A DNA stretch of 64,000 nt. Source: Gemmatimonadota bacterium. GTDB taxonomy: Bacteria; Gemmatimonadota; Gemmatimonadetes; Longimicrobiales; Gaopeijiaceae. A program made the translations under genes and the position numbers. Location of the stretch: positions 434,001-498,000 of the forward strand of contig JAWKQO010000003.1 of the NCBI GenBank assembly GCA_041390105.1, in the 5' to 3' direction. Each line of letters starts with the position of its first letter. The first letter of the stretch is position 1. The notes beneath the pieces are model-generated. The model saw only the letters and a program-made list of their open reading frames with translations, made no database searches and was not told the origin of the DNA. Shown here piece after piece: positions 25,923 to 34,430 of the stretch.

Positions 25923-27322
25923 ACCGCACCGTCCTCGGCATCGTCCCCGGTGAGACCGAACTTCTCGATCCGGTAGCGCAGCGTCTGTCGGGTCATCCCG
26001 AGCAGGCGGGCGGCCGCGGATACATTGCCCTCCGACAACTCCAGGGCGCGGGCCAGCACGTGCGCTTCGATCTCATCGAAGCTGGTGCTTCCGTCCAGAC
26101 GCAGGACCACCGCATCGGGTTCCGTCGGCAGCGGACGCTCAGAGCTGCGCGGTAGCCCCAACCACCGATCGGAAAGGACGGACGAGGTCGCAAGCAACAC
26201 CGAACGTTCGAGGACGTTGCGTAGCTCGCGCACATTACCCGGCCAGCGATAGGCCTCCAATCGCTCCCAGACGCTGTCGGGAATGCTCGTGACTGCGTGC
26301 CCGGCCCGGGCGTTGAATTCGGCCACCGCGGCCCAGGTCAGCTCGCGGATGTCCGCCTTCCGCTCACGCAGCGCAGGAAGCTCGATCTTCAACACGGCCA
26401 TCCGATGATACAGATCGGCCCGGAAGTCGCCCCGTGCGACCGCGTCGTCCAGTGCTGCGTTGGAGGCGGCGATCACCTGCACGTCTACGTCGATCTCCTT
26501 CTCTCCACCCACCCGTCGGATGCGTCGGTCCTCCACGGCCTTGAGGAGCTTGGCCTGCAACGGGGGAGGCATCTCCGACACCTCGTCGAGGAACAGGCTG
26601 CCGCCGGACGCCTGCTCGAAGAATCCACGGTGGCGGGTCCGGGCTCCCGTGAACGCGCCGGCCTCATGACCGAACAGCTCCGACTCCATGAGCTCGGAGG
26701 GAAGAGCGGCGCAGTTGACCTCCACGAGAGGGCCTTCGCGTCGGTCCCCGCTGTAGTGGAGAATCCGTGCCACCAATCCCTTCCCCGTGCCCGTCTCCCC
26801 TTCGATCAGGACGGACGTGAACGGCACGCCCGCGATCCTCCCCACCAGCGACCGCACTTCCTGCGCCGCGGAGCTCGTCCCCAGGAACGCATCCGGCGTG
26901 TAGCGATCGTGGTGCCCTTTGCTCGCCTCTCGCAGTCGGCGTTCGGCCCGGGCACTGCGGGCCGCACTCTCGACCACCAGATCGAGCCGGTCCAGAGGGA
27001 CCGGCTTCTGGAGGAAGTCGATCGCACCCAGTTGCAGCGCCCGTACGGATTCGGGAACCGTTCCGTATCCGGTGAGGAACACCCAGGCGGAGCCGTCTCC
27101 AGCCTCTCGCCGCTCCTCGAGCAGATCCAGCCCACTCCCGTCGGGGAGGCTCAGATCGGATAGAACGACGAGCGGTTGCAGCGCGCCCGCCTTGAGGACC
27201 GCACGCGCCTGGGCCACGTCCACGGCCCGGGCCGCTTCCCATCCTTCGCGGGTGAAGTGACGGACCAGCTCCTCGCCCAGGAGTGCCTCGTCCTCGATCA
27301 CCAGAATGGCTTCGCCCTTCAT
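25919..27322 (-). CDS. NtrC-family sigma-54-dependent response regulator
   Basis: A 467-residue three-domain activator. Its receiver domain has phospho-acceptor Asp56 (VVLSDLSLPDGSG). The AAA+ domain has Walker A GETGTGKG, the sigma-54-contact loop GAFTGA, Walker B GGSLFLDEVSEMP and the RWPGNVREL arginine-finger region. The Fis-type helix-turn-helix near the C-terminus contains EGNVSAAARLLGMTRQTLRYRIEK in part. It activates sigma-54 promoters when phosphorylated. Its ATG overlaps the kinase stop (ATGA), and its stop overlaps the rhomboid start (GTGA). The target promoter is not identified; a palindrome upstream of the kinase is a candidate binding site. Confidence 0.96.
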   Translation of the reverse strand: MKGEAILVIEDEALLGEELVRHFTREGWEAARAVDVAQARAVLKAGALQPLVVLSDLSLPDGSGLDLLEERREAGDGSAWVFLTGYGTVPESVRALQLGAIDFLQKPVPLDRLDLVVESAARSARAERRLREASKGHHDRYTPDAFLGTSSAAQEVRSLVGRIAGVPFTSVLIEGETGTGKGLVARILHYSGDRREGPLVEVNCAALPSELMESELFGHEAGAFTGARTRHRGFFEQASGGSLFLDEVSEMPPPLQAKLLKAVEDRRIRRVGGEKEIDVDVQVIAASNAALDDAVARGDFRADLYHRMAVLKIELPALRERKADIRELTWAAVAEFNARAGHAVTSIPDSVWERLEAYRWPGNVRELRNVLERSVLLATSSVLSDRWLGLPRSSERPLPTEPDAVVLRLDGSTSFDEIEAHVLARALELSEGNVSAAARLLGMTRQTLRYRIEKFGLTGDDAEDGAV

Positions 27323-28611
27323 TCGTGCTCTCCGAGATCCATCAGGGTCACGACGGCCTGCGCTCCTCCGCCCGGTGGGTTGGAGAGCTCGATGCGACCG
27401 CCCATCTCCTCGACCAGTCGGCGAACCAGGCGCAACCCTACACCGGAGCCGCCGGGCTTGGAGCTGACCAAGGGGCCGGTTGCGCCGTTCAGCACCTGCT
27501 CCGGGAATCCGGGGCCGCTGTCACGCACCACGAGCTCTACGCCACCCTCGCTGCGTCGACCCTCCAACACCACCTGGCCACCGCTCCCGTCGACGGCCTG
27601 GATGGCGTTGAGTCCCAGGTTCAGAAGGACCTGACGCACCCGGTCCTGGGGCAGGCGCGCCCGCAAGGGCTCCGGCACGTCGTGTTCGATGCGGACGCCC
27701 TGCCCCGCCTCGTACGTCAAGAGCTCGACCAGCTCGTCCACCATCTGTGCCAGATCCATGTCGCGGGGCGCTTCGGCGGGTGCACGCAGCGCGCCCAGGT
27801 GCTCGTTGAGCGTACGACTGACCCGCTGCAGCTCCGCGACCATCGGTGTGATGCGCGACGCCTGCTCCGGGAGATCGCGCTCGAGATTCTGCAGTCCCAT
27901 CGCCACGCCGGCCAAGGGATTGCGAAGCTCGTGGGCAAGCGTCGCCGCGGATTCAGCGGCCACGGCGACGCGTTCCGCACGCAGCAGCGATCGGCGCTGA
28001 TCGAACACGGTGCGAATCGAGGCGCGCAGTAGCTTGCGTACGGGAGCCGTCGCGGCCATACGAGGGGCGTTCCAGACAGTCAGCGCACTGAAGAGGCCGA
28101 GGAGCAGCAGCGCGCCCAGGGTCAGGGCGGTCTCCCTCCCCGCGTCTCGGCGCGCGTCCGCGAAAATCCGTTCCTGCACTACCGACTCCGCGTCCACGAT
28201 CTCCGCGAGCACCGCGGCGGCGGCCAGCAGATCGTCGCGGCTGACGAGCGGTTGGGAGAGGGCCTCCGTCAGGCGGTCCAACACGACCCGCGAGTCGCTG
28301 TCCAAGCGCTCCCCGAGGCGACGCGCCTGCTCGATCTGAATGCGAATGTCTTGCACGAATGCGCTTTGGGCCGACAGCACCGGTGGCAGGCTCTCCAGGG
28401 TGCGCTGCTGCAGGCGGGCACGCGCTTCGGCGAAGCGTCCGGTGTCCTGGAGCCGTGCGTTGACGAGCTCGAGACGGGAGGCATTCCGCGAAGAGAGTCC
28501 GTAGATCGTCAGACCGACCACGGCGACCACGAGCAGGACGATCCCCGTCCACGCCAGCCGCACGCGGCCGAAGTGCCGTCGATCTCCACGCTGTTCATCC
28601 GGCTTGGTCAT
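27319..28611 (-). CDS. Membrane sensor histidine kinase partnered with the NtrC-type regulator
   Basis: A 430-residue kinase: TM1 about residues 20-40, a helical periplasmic sensor of about 130 residues, TM2 about 170-190, HisKA with His227 in LAHELRNPLAGVAMG, and an HATPase domain with LNLGLNAIQAVDG, DSGPGFP and GSGVGLRLVRRLV. It resembles NtrB/ZraS-type kinases. The ATG at 28611 is the first Met ahead of TM1; upstream in-frame extensions cross the divergent gene. The stop overlaps the regulator ATG as ATGA. The signal is unknown; a helical sensor of this length is of four-helix-bundle type. Confidence 0.92.
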   Translation of the reverse strand: MTKPDEQRGDRRHFGRVRLAWTGIVLLVVAVVGLTIYGLSSRNASRLELVNARLQDTGRFAEARARLQQRTLESLPPVLSAQSAFVQDIRIQIEQARRLGERLDSDSRVVLDRLTEALSQPLVSRDDLLAAAAVLAEIVDAESVVQERIFADARRDAGRETALTLGALLLLGLFSALTVWNAPRMAATAPVRKLLRASIRTVFDQRRSLLRAERVAVAAESAATLAHELRNPLAGVAMGLQNLERDLPEQASRITPMVAELQRVSRTLNEHLGALRAPAEAPRDMDLAQMVDELVELLTYEAGQGVRIEHDVPEPLRARLPQDRVRQVLLNLGLNAIQAVDGSGGQVVLEGRRSEGGVELVVRDSGPGFPEQVLNGATGPLVSSKPGGSGVGLRLVRRLVEEMGGRIELSNPPGGGAQAVVTLMDLGEHE

Positions 28612-28700
28612 GGCGCTGGCAGCACCCTCGCTCTTTGCTGTCGATCGAAGCTCGTCGGCCACGCCGGTCGCGGTCAACCGGTGGCCGAGAGCAGCCGGAC

Positions 28701-28716
28701 TGGCGGAATTCCGCCA
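28701..28716. promoter_or_regulatory. Perfect 16-bp palindrome upstream of the kinase
   Basis: TGGCGGAATTCCGCCA is fully self-complementary. It lies 90 bases upstream of the histidine kinase start and about 157 bases upstream of the divergent secreted-protein gene. That position suits an enhancer site for the NtrC-type regulator. No second copy was noticed in the window. Confidence 0.4.
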
Positions 28717-28872
28717 CCAGCGGGCGGATCTCCTCCCAGCGGGCGTCGAGCCCGGAGGGCGCAACCGTGCGTTTGGGGGGGATGGTACGCCCGATGCGAG
28801 GGAGACGGGTGCACCAGGATTCCTCCATCGGCGCAAGAGCTCGAGCGAGGCATCCTGGAAAGGGAGGAGACA

Positions 28873-29304
28873 ATGTACACGCACTTCAAGCACGGGCTCC
28901 TGGCCCTGGCATTCGTCATCCTGGCATCTGCCGCCACGAGTGGGCAGCTCGCCGCCCAGTCCACGACGCAACCTCCCGACTCGGTCATGCTTCGACGCAA
29001 GACCGCACAGGTACAGGTGGACAACCACAACTGGTTGGACATGCACATCTACCTGGTTCGGGACGGGATCCTCTGGCCGCTGGGCGTGGTGACCGGGCTC
29101 AACCACGACACCTTCGAGCTCCCGTCGCTGGCCACCCTCGCGGGCGCCGATCTTCGCCTCCTGGCCGACCCCATCGGAGGAAGCGGCGCCTACGTCTCCC
29201 AGTCGCTGGTGATCAACCCGGGCGACCGGGTGCAGATGGCCATCGAAAACAACCTGGACCTTTCCACCACGTCTGTGATGGCGGGGGAGCGAGCGAGCCG
29301 CTGA
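28873..29304 (+). CDS. Small secreted protein of unknown function
   Basis: A 143-residue protein with a signal peptide ending about GQLAAQ (residue 29). The mature part of about 114 residues looks like a single beta-sandwich: alternating hydrophobic strands such as VQVDNHNWLDMHIYLVRDG and VINPGDRVQMAIENNL. The ATG at 28873 has a good AGGAGA site four bases before it. It is divergent from the kinase/NtrC operon, so it may be a target of that system. No family recognised by name. Confidence 0.75.
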   Translation: MYTHFKHGLLALAFVILASAATSGQLAAQSTTQPPDSVMLRRKTAQVQVDNHNWLDMHIYLVRDGILWPLGVVTGLNHDTFELPSLATLAGADLRLLADPIGGSGAYVSQSLVINPGDRVQMAIENNLDLSTTSVMAGERASR

Positions 29305-29331
29305 CGCCCTGCGTCGGTCCGGCACGTGGCT

Positions 29332-29365
29332 GCGGCGCGCGGCGGTCGTCCACGCCGCGCGCCGC
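29332..29365 (+). terminator. Hairpin terminator after the small secreted protein
   Basis: A perfect 13-bp stem, GCGGCGCGCGGCG with its complement, and an 8-base loop, followed by TTT. It starts 28 bases after the stop. The remaining 227 bases up to the HtrA gene hold that gene's promoter and no further ORF. Confidence 0.65.
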
Positions 29366-29592
29366 TTTCGCGCCCGCCATCGGGCTGGCCCACTTCAACC
29401 ACTCTGGCCGGGATGCGCCGCCGAGCAGGTGCGTTCCGCAGACCGCAAAATCAGCATAACCCGTTTTCCCACATTCTCTTATGGAGCTGGCCCGCCCCCT
29501 GCTCTTCGGGAGTCTCGAAAACGATCTCGAGTGATCACGACCGCGGCGGATGTCCGTGGGCAAGGACTCGAACCCAAACACCGAGAGCAGCC

Positions 29593-31164
29593 ATGAGCAG
29601 CAGATTTCGCAGACGCGCCGCGGTGGGTACTGGAGCCCTCGCGCTCGGCGTCCTGATTGGCGGCGGTGCCCATGCGGCCTTCGTCGCCACCGAGCACGTA
29701 GTGGCCGAGGCCACCCCGGAGCACCGCACATCGATCGATTGGACGGACCCGGCCAGCCTGGCCCAGGGCGTCAGTGAAGCGACGGCCGACTTGGCCGCCC
29801 GCGTCACGCCCGCCGTAGTGCAGATCTCCGTGAAGCTGGCGCCGTCCCCTCAGGACGAGGAGCAGCTTCCGGACCAGTTCCGTCGCTTCTTCGACCTCCC
29901 GTTCGGGAACCCGCAGGCCCCCAACCCGCAGCCGCAACCGCGCTTCGGCGGCGGTTCGGGGTTCCTCGTCTCCGCGGACGGCTACATCGTCACGAACAAC
30001 CATGTGGCCGGGGAGGCGGAAGAGATCACCGTACGCTTGAACGACAACCGCACCTTCAAGGCGACGCTCGTCGGCGCCGACCCGACCACGGACGTTGCCG
30101 TCATCAAGATCGACGCGAAGGGGCTCCCGTTCCTGGCCTGGGGTGACTCCGAGGCGCTGCGTGTCGGCGAATGGGTGATGGCCATCGGCAATCCAGGCTT
30201 CGGCGGAAGCTCCTTGGACTACACCGTGACCACGGGGATCGTCAGCGCCAAGGGACGTCCCCTTCAACTGATCGGTCGCGATCTCGAGCAAGATCCCCGC
30301 TTCGGCCGGGAGATGGCCGGCTACGCGATCGAGAACTTCATCCAGACGGACGCCGTCATCAATCCCGGCAACTCGGGTGGACCGATGGTGGACATGGCCG
30401 GTGACGTCGTGGGTGTGAACTCGGCCATCGCCAGCACCGACGGGCACTTCCAGGGCTACGGTTTCGCCATTCCGTCGCACCTCGTGCAGAAGATCGCTCA
30501 CGATCTGATGACCGAGGGCCGCGTGTTGCGCCCGTGGCTCGGCGTGCAGGTGGTGCAGGTGAGCCCGGAGGACGCGGAGGCCTTCCGTCTTCCCGACGTG
30601 AGCGGCGTGCTGGTACAGGCAGTGACCGACGACAGCCCTGCGGACGCTGCCGGGCTGCTGCAGGGGGACGTGATCGTCGCGGTCGACGGCAAGGCCGTGA
30701 TGAGCGGGGGCAGCCTGCAGGAGATGATCGCCGTCCGGCGTCAGGGAGAGCGCGTGGACGTGGAGTACTACAGGGACGGCTCGCGCCGGTCCACCGAGGT
30801 GCGCCTGGGTGAAGCACCGGTCAATCCACGCGCCACCGCGGACCGACGCCCGCAGGGCTCGACGACCTCCGCGGAGGTGGAGCACCTCGGACTGAGCGTT
30901 CGGCCTCTGACGCGCGACCTCGCCGAGCAGCTCGGCTACGAGCACGCAGGCGGCATCGCGGTCGCGGAGATCGATCCCAGCGGACCGGCTGCCCTCAAGG
31001 GGATCACGTCGGGCATGCAGCTGCTGGAGATCGACGGCCGTCGCGTCGACTCCGTGGAGGACGCCACCGACGCCTTCCACGGCGTCGAGGCCGGCAAGGT
31101 CGTGACGTTGCTCCTGGGAACGCCAGCGAGCGGCACCCGCTTGGTGAACGTGCGGGCCCGGTAG
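29593..31164 (+). CDS. HtrA/DegP-family periplasmic serine protease with two PDZ domains
   Basis: Envelope quality-control protease/chaperone. The 523-residue protein has an N-terminal signal or anchor (about residues 10-32), then the trypsin-like domain with the triad His137 (TNNHV), Asp167 (TTDVAV) and Ser261 (PGNSGGP). Two PDZ domains follow, about residues 310-400 and 430-520, with LGVQVVQV and LGLSVRPL carboxylate-binding starts. The ATG at 29593 precedes a basic n-region. It is monocistronic, followed by a strong hairpin. Degradation of misfolded envelope proteins fits well beside a two-component system and rhomboid-like protease. Confidence 0.95.
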   Translation: MSSRFRRRAAVGTGALALGVLIGGGAHAAFVATEHVVAEATPEHRTSIDWTDPASLAQGVSEATADLAARVTPAVVQISVKLAPSPQDEEQLPDQFRRFFDLPFGNPQAPNPQPQPRFGGGSGFLVSADGYIVTNNHVAGEAEEITVRLNDNRTFKATLVGADPTTDVAVIKIDAKGLPFLAWGDSEALRVGEWVMAIGNPGFGGSSLDYTVTTGIVSAKGRPLQLIGRDLEQDPRFGREMAGYAIENFIQTDAVINPGNSGGPMVDMAGDVVGVNSAIASTDGHFQGYGFAIPSHLVQKIAHDLMTEGRVLRPWLGVQVVQVSPEDAEAFRLPDVSGVLVQAVTDDSPADAAGLLQGDVIVAVDGKAVMSGGSLQEMIAVRRQGERVDVEYYRDGSRRSTEVRLGEAPVNPRATADRRPQGSTTSAEVEHLGLSVRPLTRDLAEQLGYEHAGGIAVAEIDPSGPAALKGITSGMQLLEIDGRRVDSVEDATDAFHGVEAGKVVTLLLGTPASGTRLVNVRAR

Positions 31165-31170
31165 CCACAC

Positions 31171-31202
31171 TGCGGGCGAGCCCCACAGCGGGCTCGCCCG
31201 CA
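31171..31202 (+). terminator. Hairpin terminator after htrA
   Basis: A perfect 13-bp stem beginning TGCGGGCGAGCCC with a 6-base loop CACAGC, seven bases after the stop codon. There is no T-run, so it may be a Rho-independent terminator of the GC-only type or an RNA-stabilising stem. Confidence 0.6.
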
Positions 31203-31244
31203 GCGCGGGCGGCCGGACATCCTCAAACAGCATTCGAGGGACCG

Positions 31245-31964
31245 ATGAACACGATGGAAGAGGGGCGCGAAGGTGTACCCCGGAGAGCCGCCCTCCCCGT
31301 CAGCGCGGCACTTGTGCTCCTGGGCAGCGCATCACTCGTCGCGTGCGGCGGCGACGCGAACGAGGTGCAGCACCCACCGGTGGCTGCGCTGACCAGCGCG
31401 CAAGCGCATTGGATCGACGGCGAGGAGGCCAGCACCGAGCTCCGGTCGCTGTGGACCCATCTACAGGCAACCGAGCACGCCCAGGCGGGCGAGGAGTTGG
31501 AAGAGATCGCCACCGCGATGCGGGAAGCTGCCACCGGTGCGGTGGACTCGCTCGATAGCGCTCGCTTGCGGTCATCCGCCGAGGAGCTGGGGAACGTTGG
31601 GCGAGACCTGGAGGACGGCTTTCTGTCACAGCCCCCAGCGTCACTCGCCGGAGTGGTGGCGCGAGCCTACCTGGCCCTGTCGCAACACCACCGAATGGAA
31701 GCGACCGCAGCGCTGGCAGACGACGACCTCGAACGGGCCGGACTTCAGGCGCTCCGAGCGGTACGGGACCTCGAATCGGGCTTCCGGGTTGGCCAGGTCG
31801 AGATGACGGACGACGGCGCGCAGCTCATGGAGCGAAGTGCCCGCGCCGCAGACCGTTTGCGCGCCGGTGACAGCACGAGCGTCGCGTTGAGCGACACCCT
31901 GTTGTGCGGACTGCGTGACGAAGCGCAGCGATTGGCCAATGCGTTGGGGGCACGGCGGCGCTGA
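31245..31964 (+). CDS. Alpha-helical lipoprotein of unknown function
   Basis: A 239-residue protein with a lipobox ASLVAC (Cys about 35) and an almost wholly helical body rich in Ala, Glu, Leu and Arg. It may form a helical bundle with two similar halves; DSARLRSSAEELGNVGRDLE and the later LQALRAVRDLESGFRVG look related. It resembles the helical lipoprotein at 15908-16591 in style but not clearly in sequence. No domain recognised. It is preceded by a terminator, so it has its own promoter. Confidence 0.7.
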   Translation: MNTMEEGREGVPRRAALPVSAALVLLGSASLVACGGDANEVQHPPVAALTSAQAHWIDGEEASTELRSLWTHLQATEHAQAGEELEEIATAMREAATGAVDSLDSARLRSSAEELGNVGRDLEDGFLSQPPASLAGVVARAYLALSQHHRMEATAALADDDLERAGLQALRAVRDLESGFRVGQVEMTDDGAQLMERSARAADRLRAGDSTSVALSDTLLCGLRDEAQRLANALGARRR

Positions 31965-31984
31965 CCAGCCCTCAGCCACCCAGA

Positions 31985-32012
31985 AGGGCTCCGACTCAAG
32001 GGCCGGAGCCCT
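31985..32012. terminator. Bidirectional terminator-like hairpin
   Basis: A perfect 9-bp stem, AGGGCTCCG and CGGAGCCCT with a 10-base loop. It lies between convergent stops and touches the stop codon of the minus-strand gene. Confidence 0.5.
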
Positions 32013-34377
32013 ACCTGCGGAACAGCCAGCTCACCTTCACGAAGAAGCCGTCGGCACTGCGCTGGACGTCCCGGAACCGAAATGCGTCCGCCTCGCTCAT
32101 GGCGCTGCCGTAGCCTGCGAACACCACGGTTCCCGGAGACGGCTGATAGGAGAACAGTACATCGGCCGTGATCCGGTTGCGGCTCACCTCGCCGGCCGGC
32201 GCGAATGTGCCCTCGGCATCACGGATCAGGATGGGCGCGTCGGTGCGGGTGTCATCGCGAAGGGCATCGCGCCACACTGCGTCGTACTGCCCCACCACCC
32301 GGATGAAGACGGCACGGCTCAACTGGTACTCCACCTTGAGGCGAGGGATGTCCCGCACGCGCACGGTGGTGCCCTCTCCCGGGCGGATGTACTGCTGGCG
32401 CGAGTAGGTCGGAGACACTCGCACGCGATCGGTGGGCCGCCAGTCCAAGCCACCGCTCAGGATGACGATGTCCGCGGGTGCCCACTCGTCGAAGTTCTCG
32501 TCCCGACCCACGATCACCATGGCGTTGGCGCCGAAGGTGGACCAAGTGGGTGTGCTCACGGACAAGACCAGATCCAGATTGTCCAACCAGGGCGTCCCCG
32601 TGAACGCCGCCGTATCGGAGACGCCGGGACTCACCGGTACCTCCAGCGCGTAGTCCGTATAGAGATACGGCAAGTACCAGAAGCGCTCCAACAGCAGCGA
32701 AGCGCCCAGCTGCCAGCCGCCCGCCAGCGTCCAGGAGTTGTTGATGTGGAACTTGAGATCCTCCGGGTCCGCCCCGTCCCAGAAGGCGTCGTGCAGCCAG
32801 CTCCCCGACAGGTTCAGCGACAGGCTGTAACTCTCCAGGCGGGCCCCGGGCGCGCCGGGTCGCGTCACCCTGGGTGTGGCCTGCAACAGCACGGTTCCGG
32901 TCCGACTCAGGAAGCCGCTCCCGGCCACGAAGTCCGCACTGGTGCCCCGGAAGCGTGTGTCGAACCCGAAGCGGCGGCCGGCACGGCCGAAGGCCACGTC
33001 CCAGAGGTGGCCGGTCCCGTCCACAATGGCGTCACGGTTGGCGCTGAGCGCCCCTTGCAGAGACAGCGTATACGCGCCACGGACCAGGCGAGCGTCCAGT
33101 CCACCCACCCGGTTGTAGTCGTCCCCTTCCGTCCGGTCTGTGTAGACCATTCCCAGCGTGGACGCGGCGCCCAGATCCCGGGTCAGGCGCACGATGCCGA
33201 ACACGGGACGTTCGCCGGTGCGGGAGGACGCTCGGTCATCGATCGCGAAGAGCGCGCCCATGTCTGCGCTGGAGATCTTGCCGGACAGCTTGGCTGCGAT
33301 GTCGGGCCGGACGATGCGCCGCGTGTAGATCAGTGAATTGGGCACGCGGAAGCGCTCGCTCCCCTCCAGGAAGAACGGGCGCTTCTCCGGAAACGCGATG
33401 GCGAGCCTCGGGTCGTAGGAGAGCTGTTCGGCATCCGCCTCGACCTGCGAGAAGTCCGGATTGACCGTGCCGTTCAGGGTCAGGTTCTCGGTCACGCCCC
33501 AGCGCACGCTGCCACCGAACTCAGGCCCTACGCGGTCGTAGTCCCAGGAGCCGGACCCCACCGCCCCGCCGTCCGCACGCGCCGTCACCACGGGGTTGAT
33601 GTCGAGCACCAATCCGCGCTCGAATCCGGTCAGGCCCTCCAGTCGACCGCTTTGGGCCAGAAACGACGAGCGTCCGCGCCGTGCCGGCGTCCACGTCTGG
33701 GAGTGCCCGCTGGCCTGCACGATGCGGATGACGTTGATGCCCCAGGTCTGCACCTCGTCGGGTCGGTAGCGCAGGCTCTTGAAGGGCACGCGCAGCTCGA
33801 CCTGGTACCCCCACGGCTCCAGTCGGCCACTCGACTCGTAGACGAAGTCGGGGTTGCGGTCGAGAGGGTGGATCTCGGCCTCCGCCTGGAAGCCGTGCCC
33901 ACCGGTGCTCTCTCCCTCCACGCGGATCCCGTCCAACTGCACGCCCAGCGGATTGACGCCGAAGACCAACGCCCGCCGGGCGTCGTCGAACGTGTCCAGC
34001 AGGATCTGGATCTGATCGTCGTTGTCGATGCGATCACGATCGGCCAGCGTGGCGCGCACACTCCCCGGCGGTGCAAAGGCCCGCACACCGAAGTGGATGG
34101 CCTCGTGTGAGTACCAGACCAGGACCTCGGTCGAATCGCGGGCGGGAACGCCGTCCTGGGGGCTGTACTGCGAGAAGCCCGTGAGCAGCGCCGCATCCCT
34201 CCAGATCGGCTCGTCCAGAGCGCCGTCGACCTCGACTCCAACCTCCACTCGGGGCACCACCACGGAGAGGTCGGTGCGGGTCCCCACATAGGGACGACCC
34301 ACCTGCGCGGCCAGCGGGCTCGCCATCAGGAGAATCGGGATGCACAGGCCCCAAGCCCAGCGCATGGCGAAGATCAT
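32011..34377 (-). CDS. CBM9-like/DUF5916 outer-membrane beta-barrel protein
   Basis: A 788-residue secreted protein. A signal peptide ends about SPLAAQ, followed by a CBM9-like beta-sandwich (about residues 50-240: LDEPIWRDAALLTGFSQ, EVLVWYSHEAIHFGVRA) and a long DUF5916 region. That region has the family signatures NPDFSQVEAD and FPEKRPFFLEGSE and ends as repeated amphipathic strands with terminal WLFRR, as in outer-membrane barrels. The family is common in Bacteroidota, Gemmatimonadota and Acidobacteriota, often near secreted hydrolases; the function is not established. The ATG at 34377 (MIFAMRW) is chosen, with the ATG at 34365 possible. It is followed upstream by an M19 dipeptidase gene on the same strand. 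Confidence 0.87.
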   Translation of the reverse strand: MIFAMRWAWGLCIPILLMASPLAAQVGRPYVGTRTDLSVVVPRVEVGVEVDGALDEPIWRDAALLTGFSQYSPQDGVPARDSTEVLVWYSHEAIHFGVRAFAPPGSVRATLADRDRIDNDDQIQILLDTFDDARRALVFGVNPLGVQLDGIRVEGESTGGHGFQAEAEIHPLDRNPDFVYESSGRLEPWGYQVELRVPFKSLRYRPDEVQTWGINVIRIVQASGHSQTWTPARRGRSSFLAQSGRLEGLTGFERGLVLDINPVVTARADGGAVGSGSWDYDRVGPEFGGSVRWGVTENLTLNGTVNPDFSQVEADAEQLSYDPRLAIAFPEKRPFFLEGSERFRVPNSLIYTRRIVRPDIAAKLSGKISSADMGALFAIDDRASSRTGERPVFGIVRLTRDLGAASTLGMVYTDRTEGDDYNRVGGLDARLVRGAYTLSLQGALSANRDAIVDGTGHLWDVAFGRAGRRFGFDTRFRGTSADFVAGSGFLSRTGTVLLQATPRVTRPGAPGARLESYSLSLNLSGSWLHDAFWDGADPEDLKFHINNSWTLAGGWQLGASLLLERFWYLPYLYTDYALEVPVSPGVSDTAAFTGTPWLDNLDLVLSVSTPTWSTFGANAMVIVGRDENFDEWAPADIVILSGGLDWRPTDRVRVSPTYSRQQYIRPGEGTTVRVRDIPRLKVEYQLSRAVFIRVVGQYDAVWRDALRDDTRTDAPILIRDAEGTFAPAGEVSRNRITADVLFSYQPSPGTVVFAGYGSAMSEADAFRFRDVQRSADGFFVKVSWLFRR

Positions 34378-34430
34378 AAAGCGGCTTTTTCCCCGATGAG
34401 GAGGCCGAGCCCGAGGCATGGTTTTGCCCG

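Noticed and set aside
29320..29340. Sigma-54 -24/-12 promoter near the secreted-protein stop
   Set aside because: GGCAC...CTGC is present but GG-to-GC spacing is one base short, and the bases belong to a terminator stem.
29557..29590. tRNA-like GGACTCGAACCC segment
   Set aside because: Looks like the T-arm of a tRNA on the minus strand, but flanking bases do not form the T-stem, the anticodon arm or an acceptor stem.
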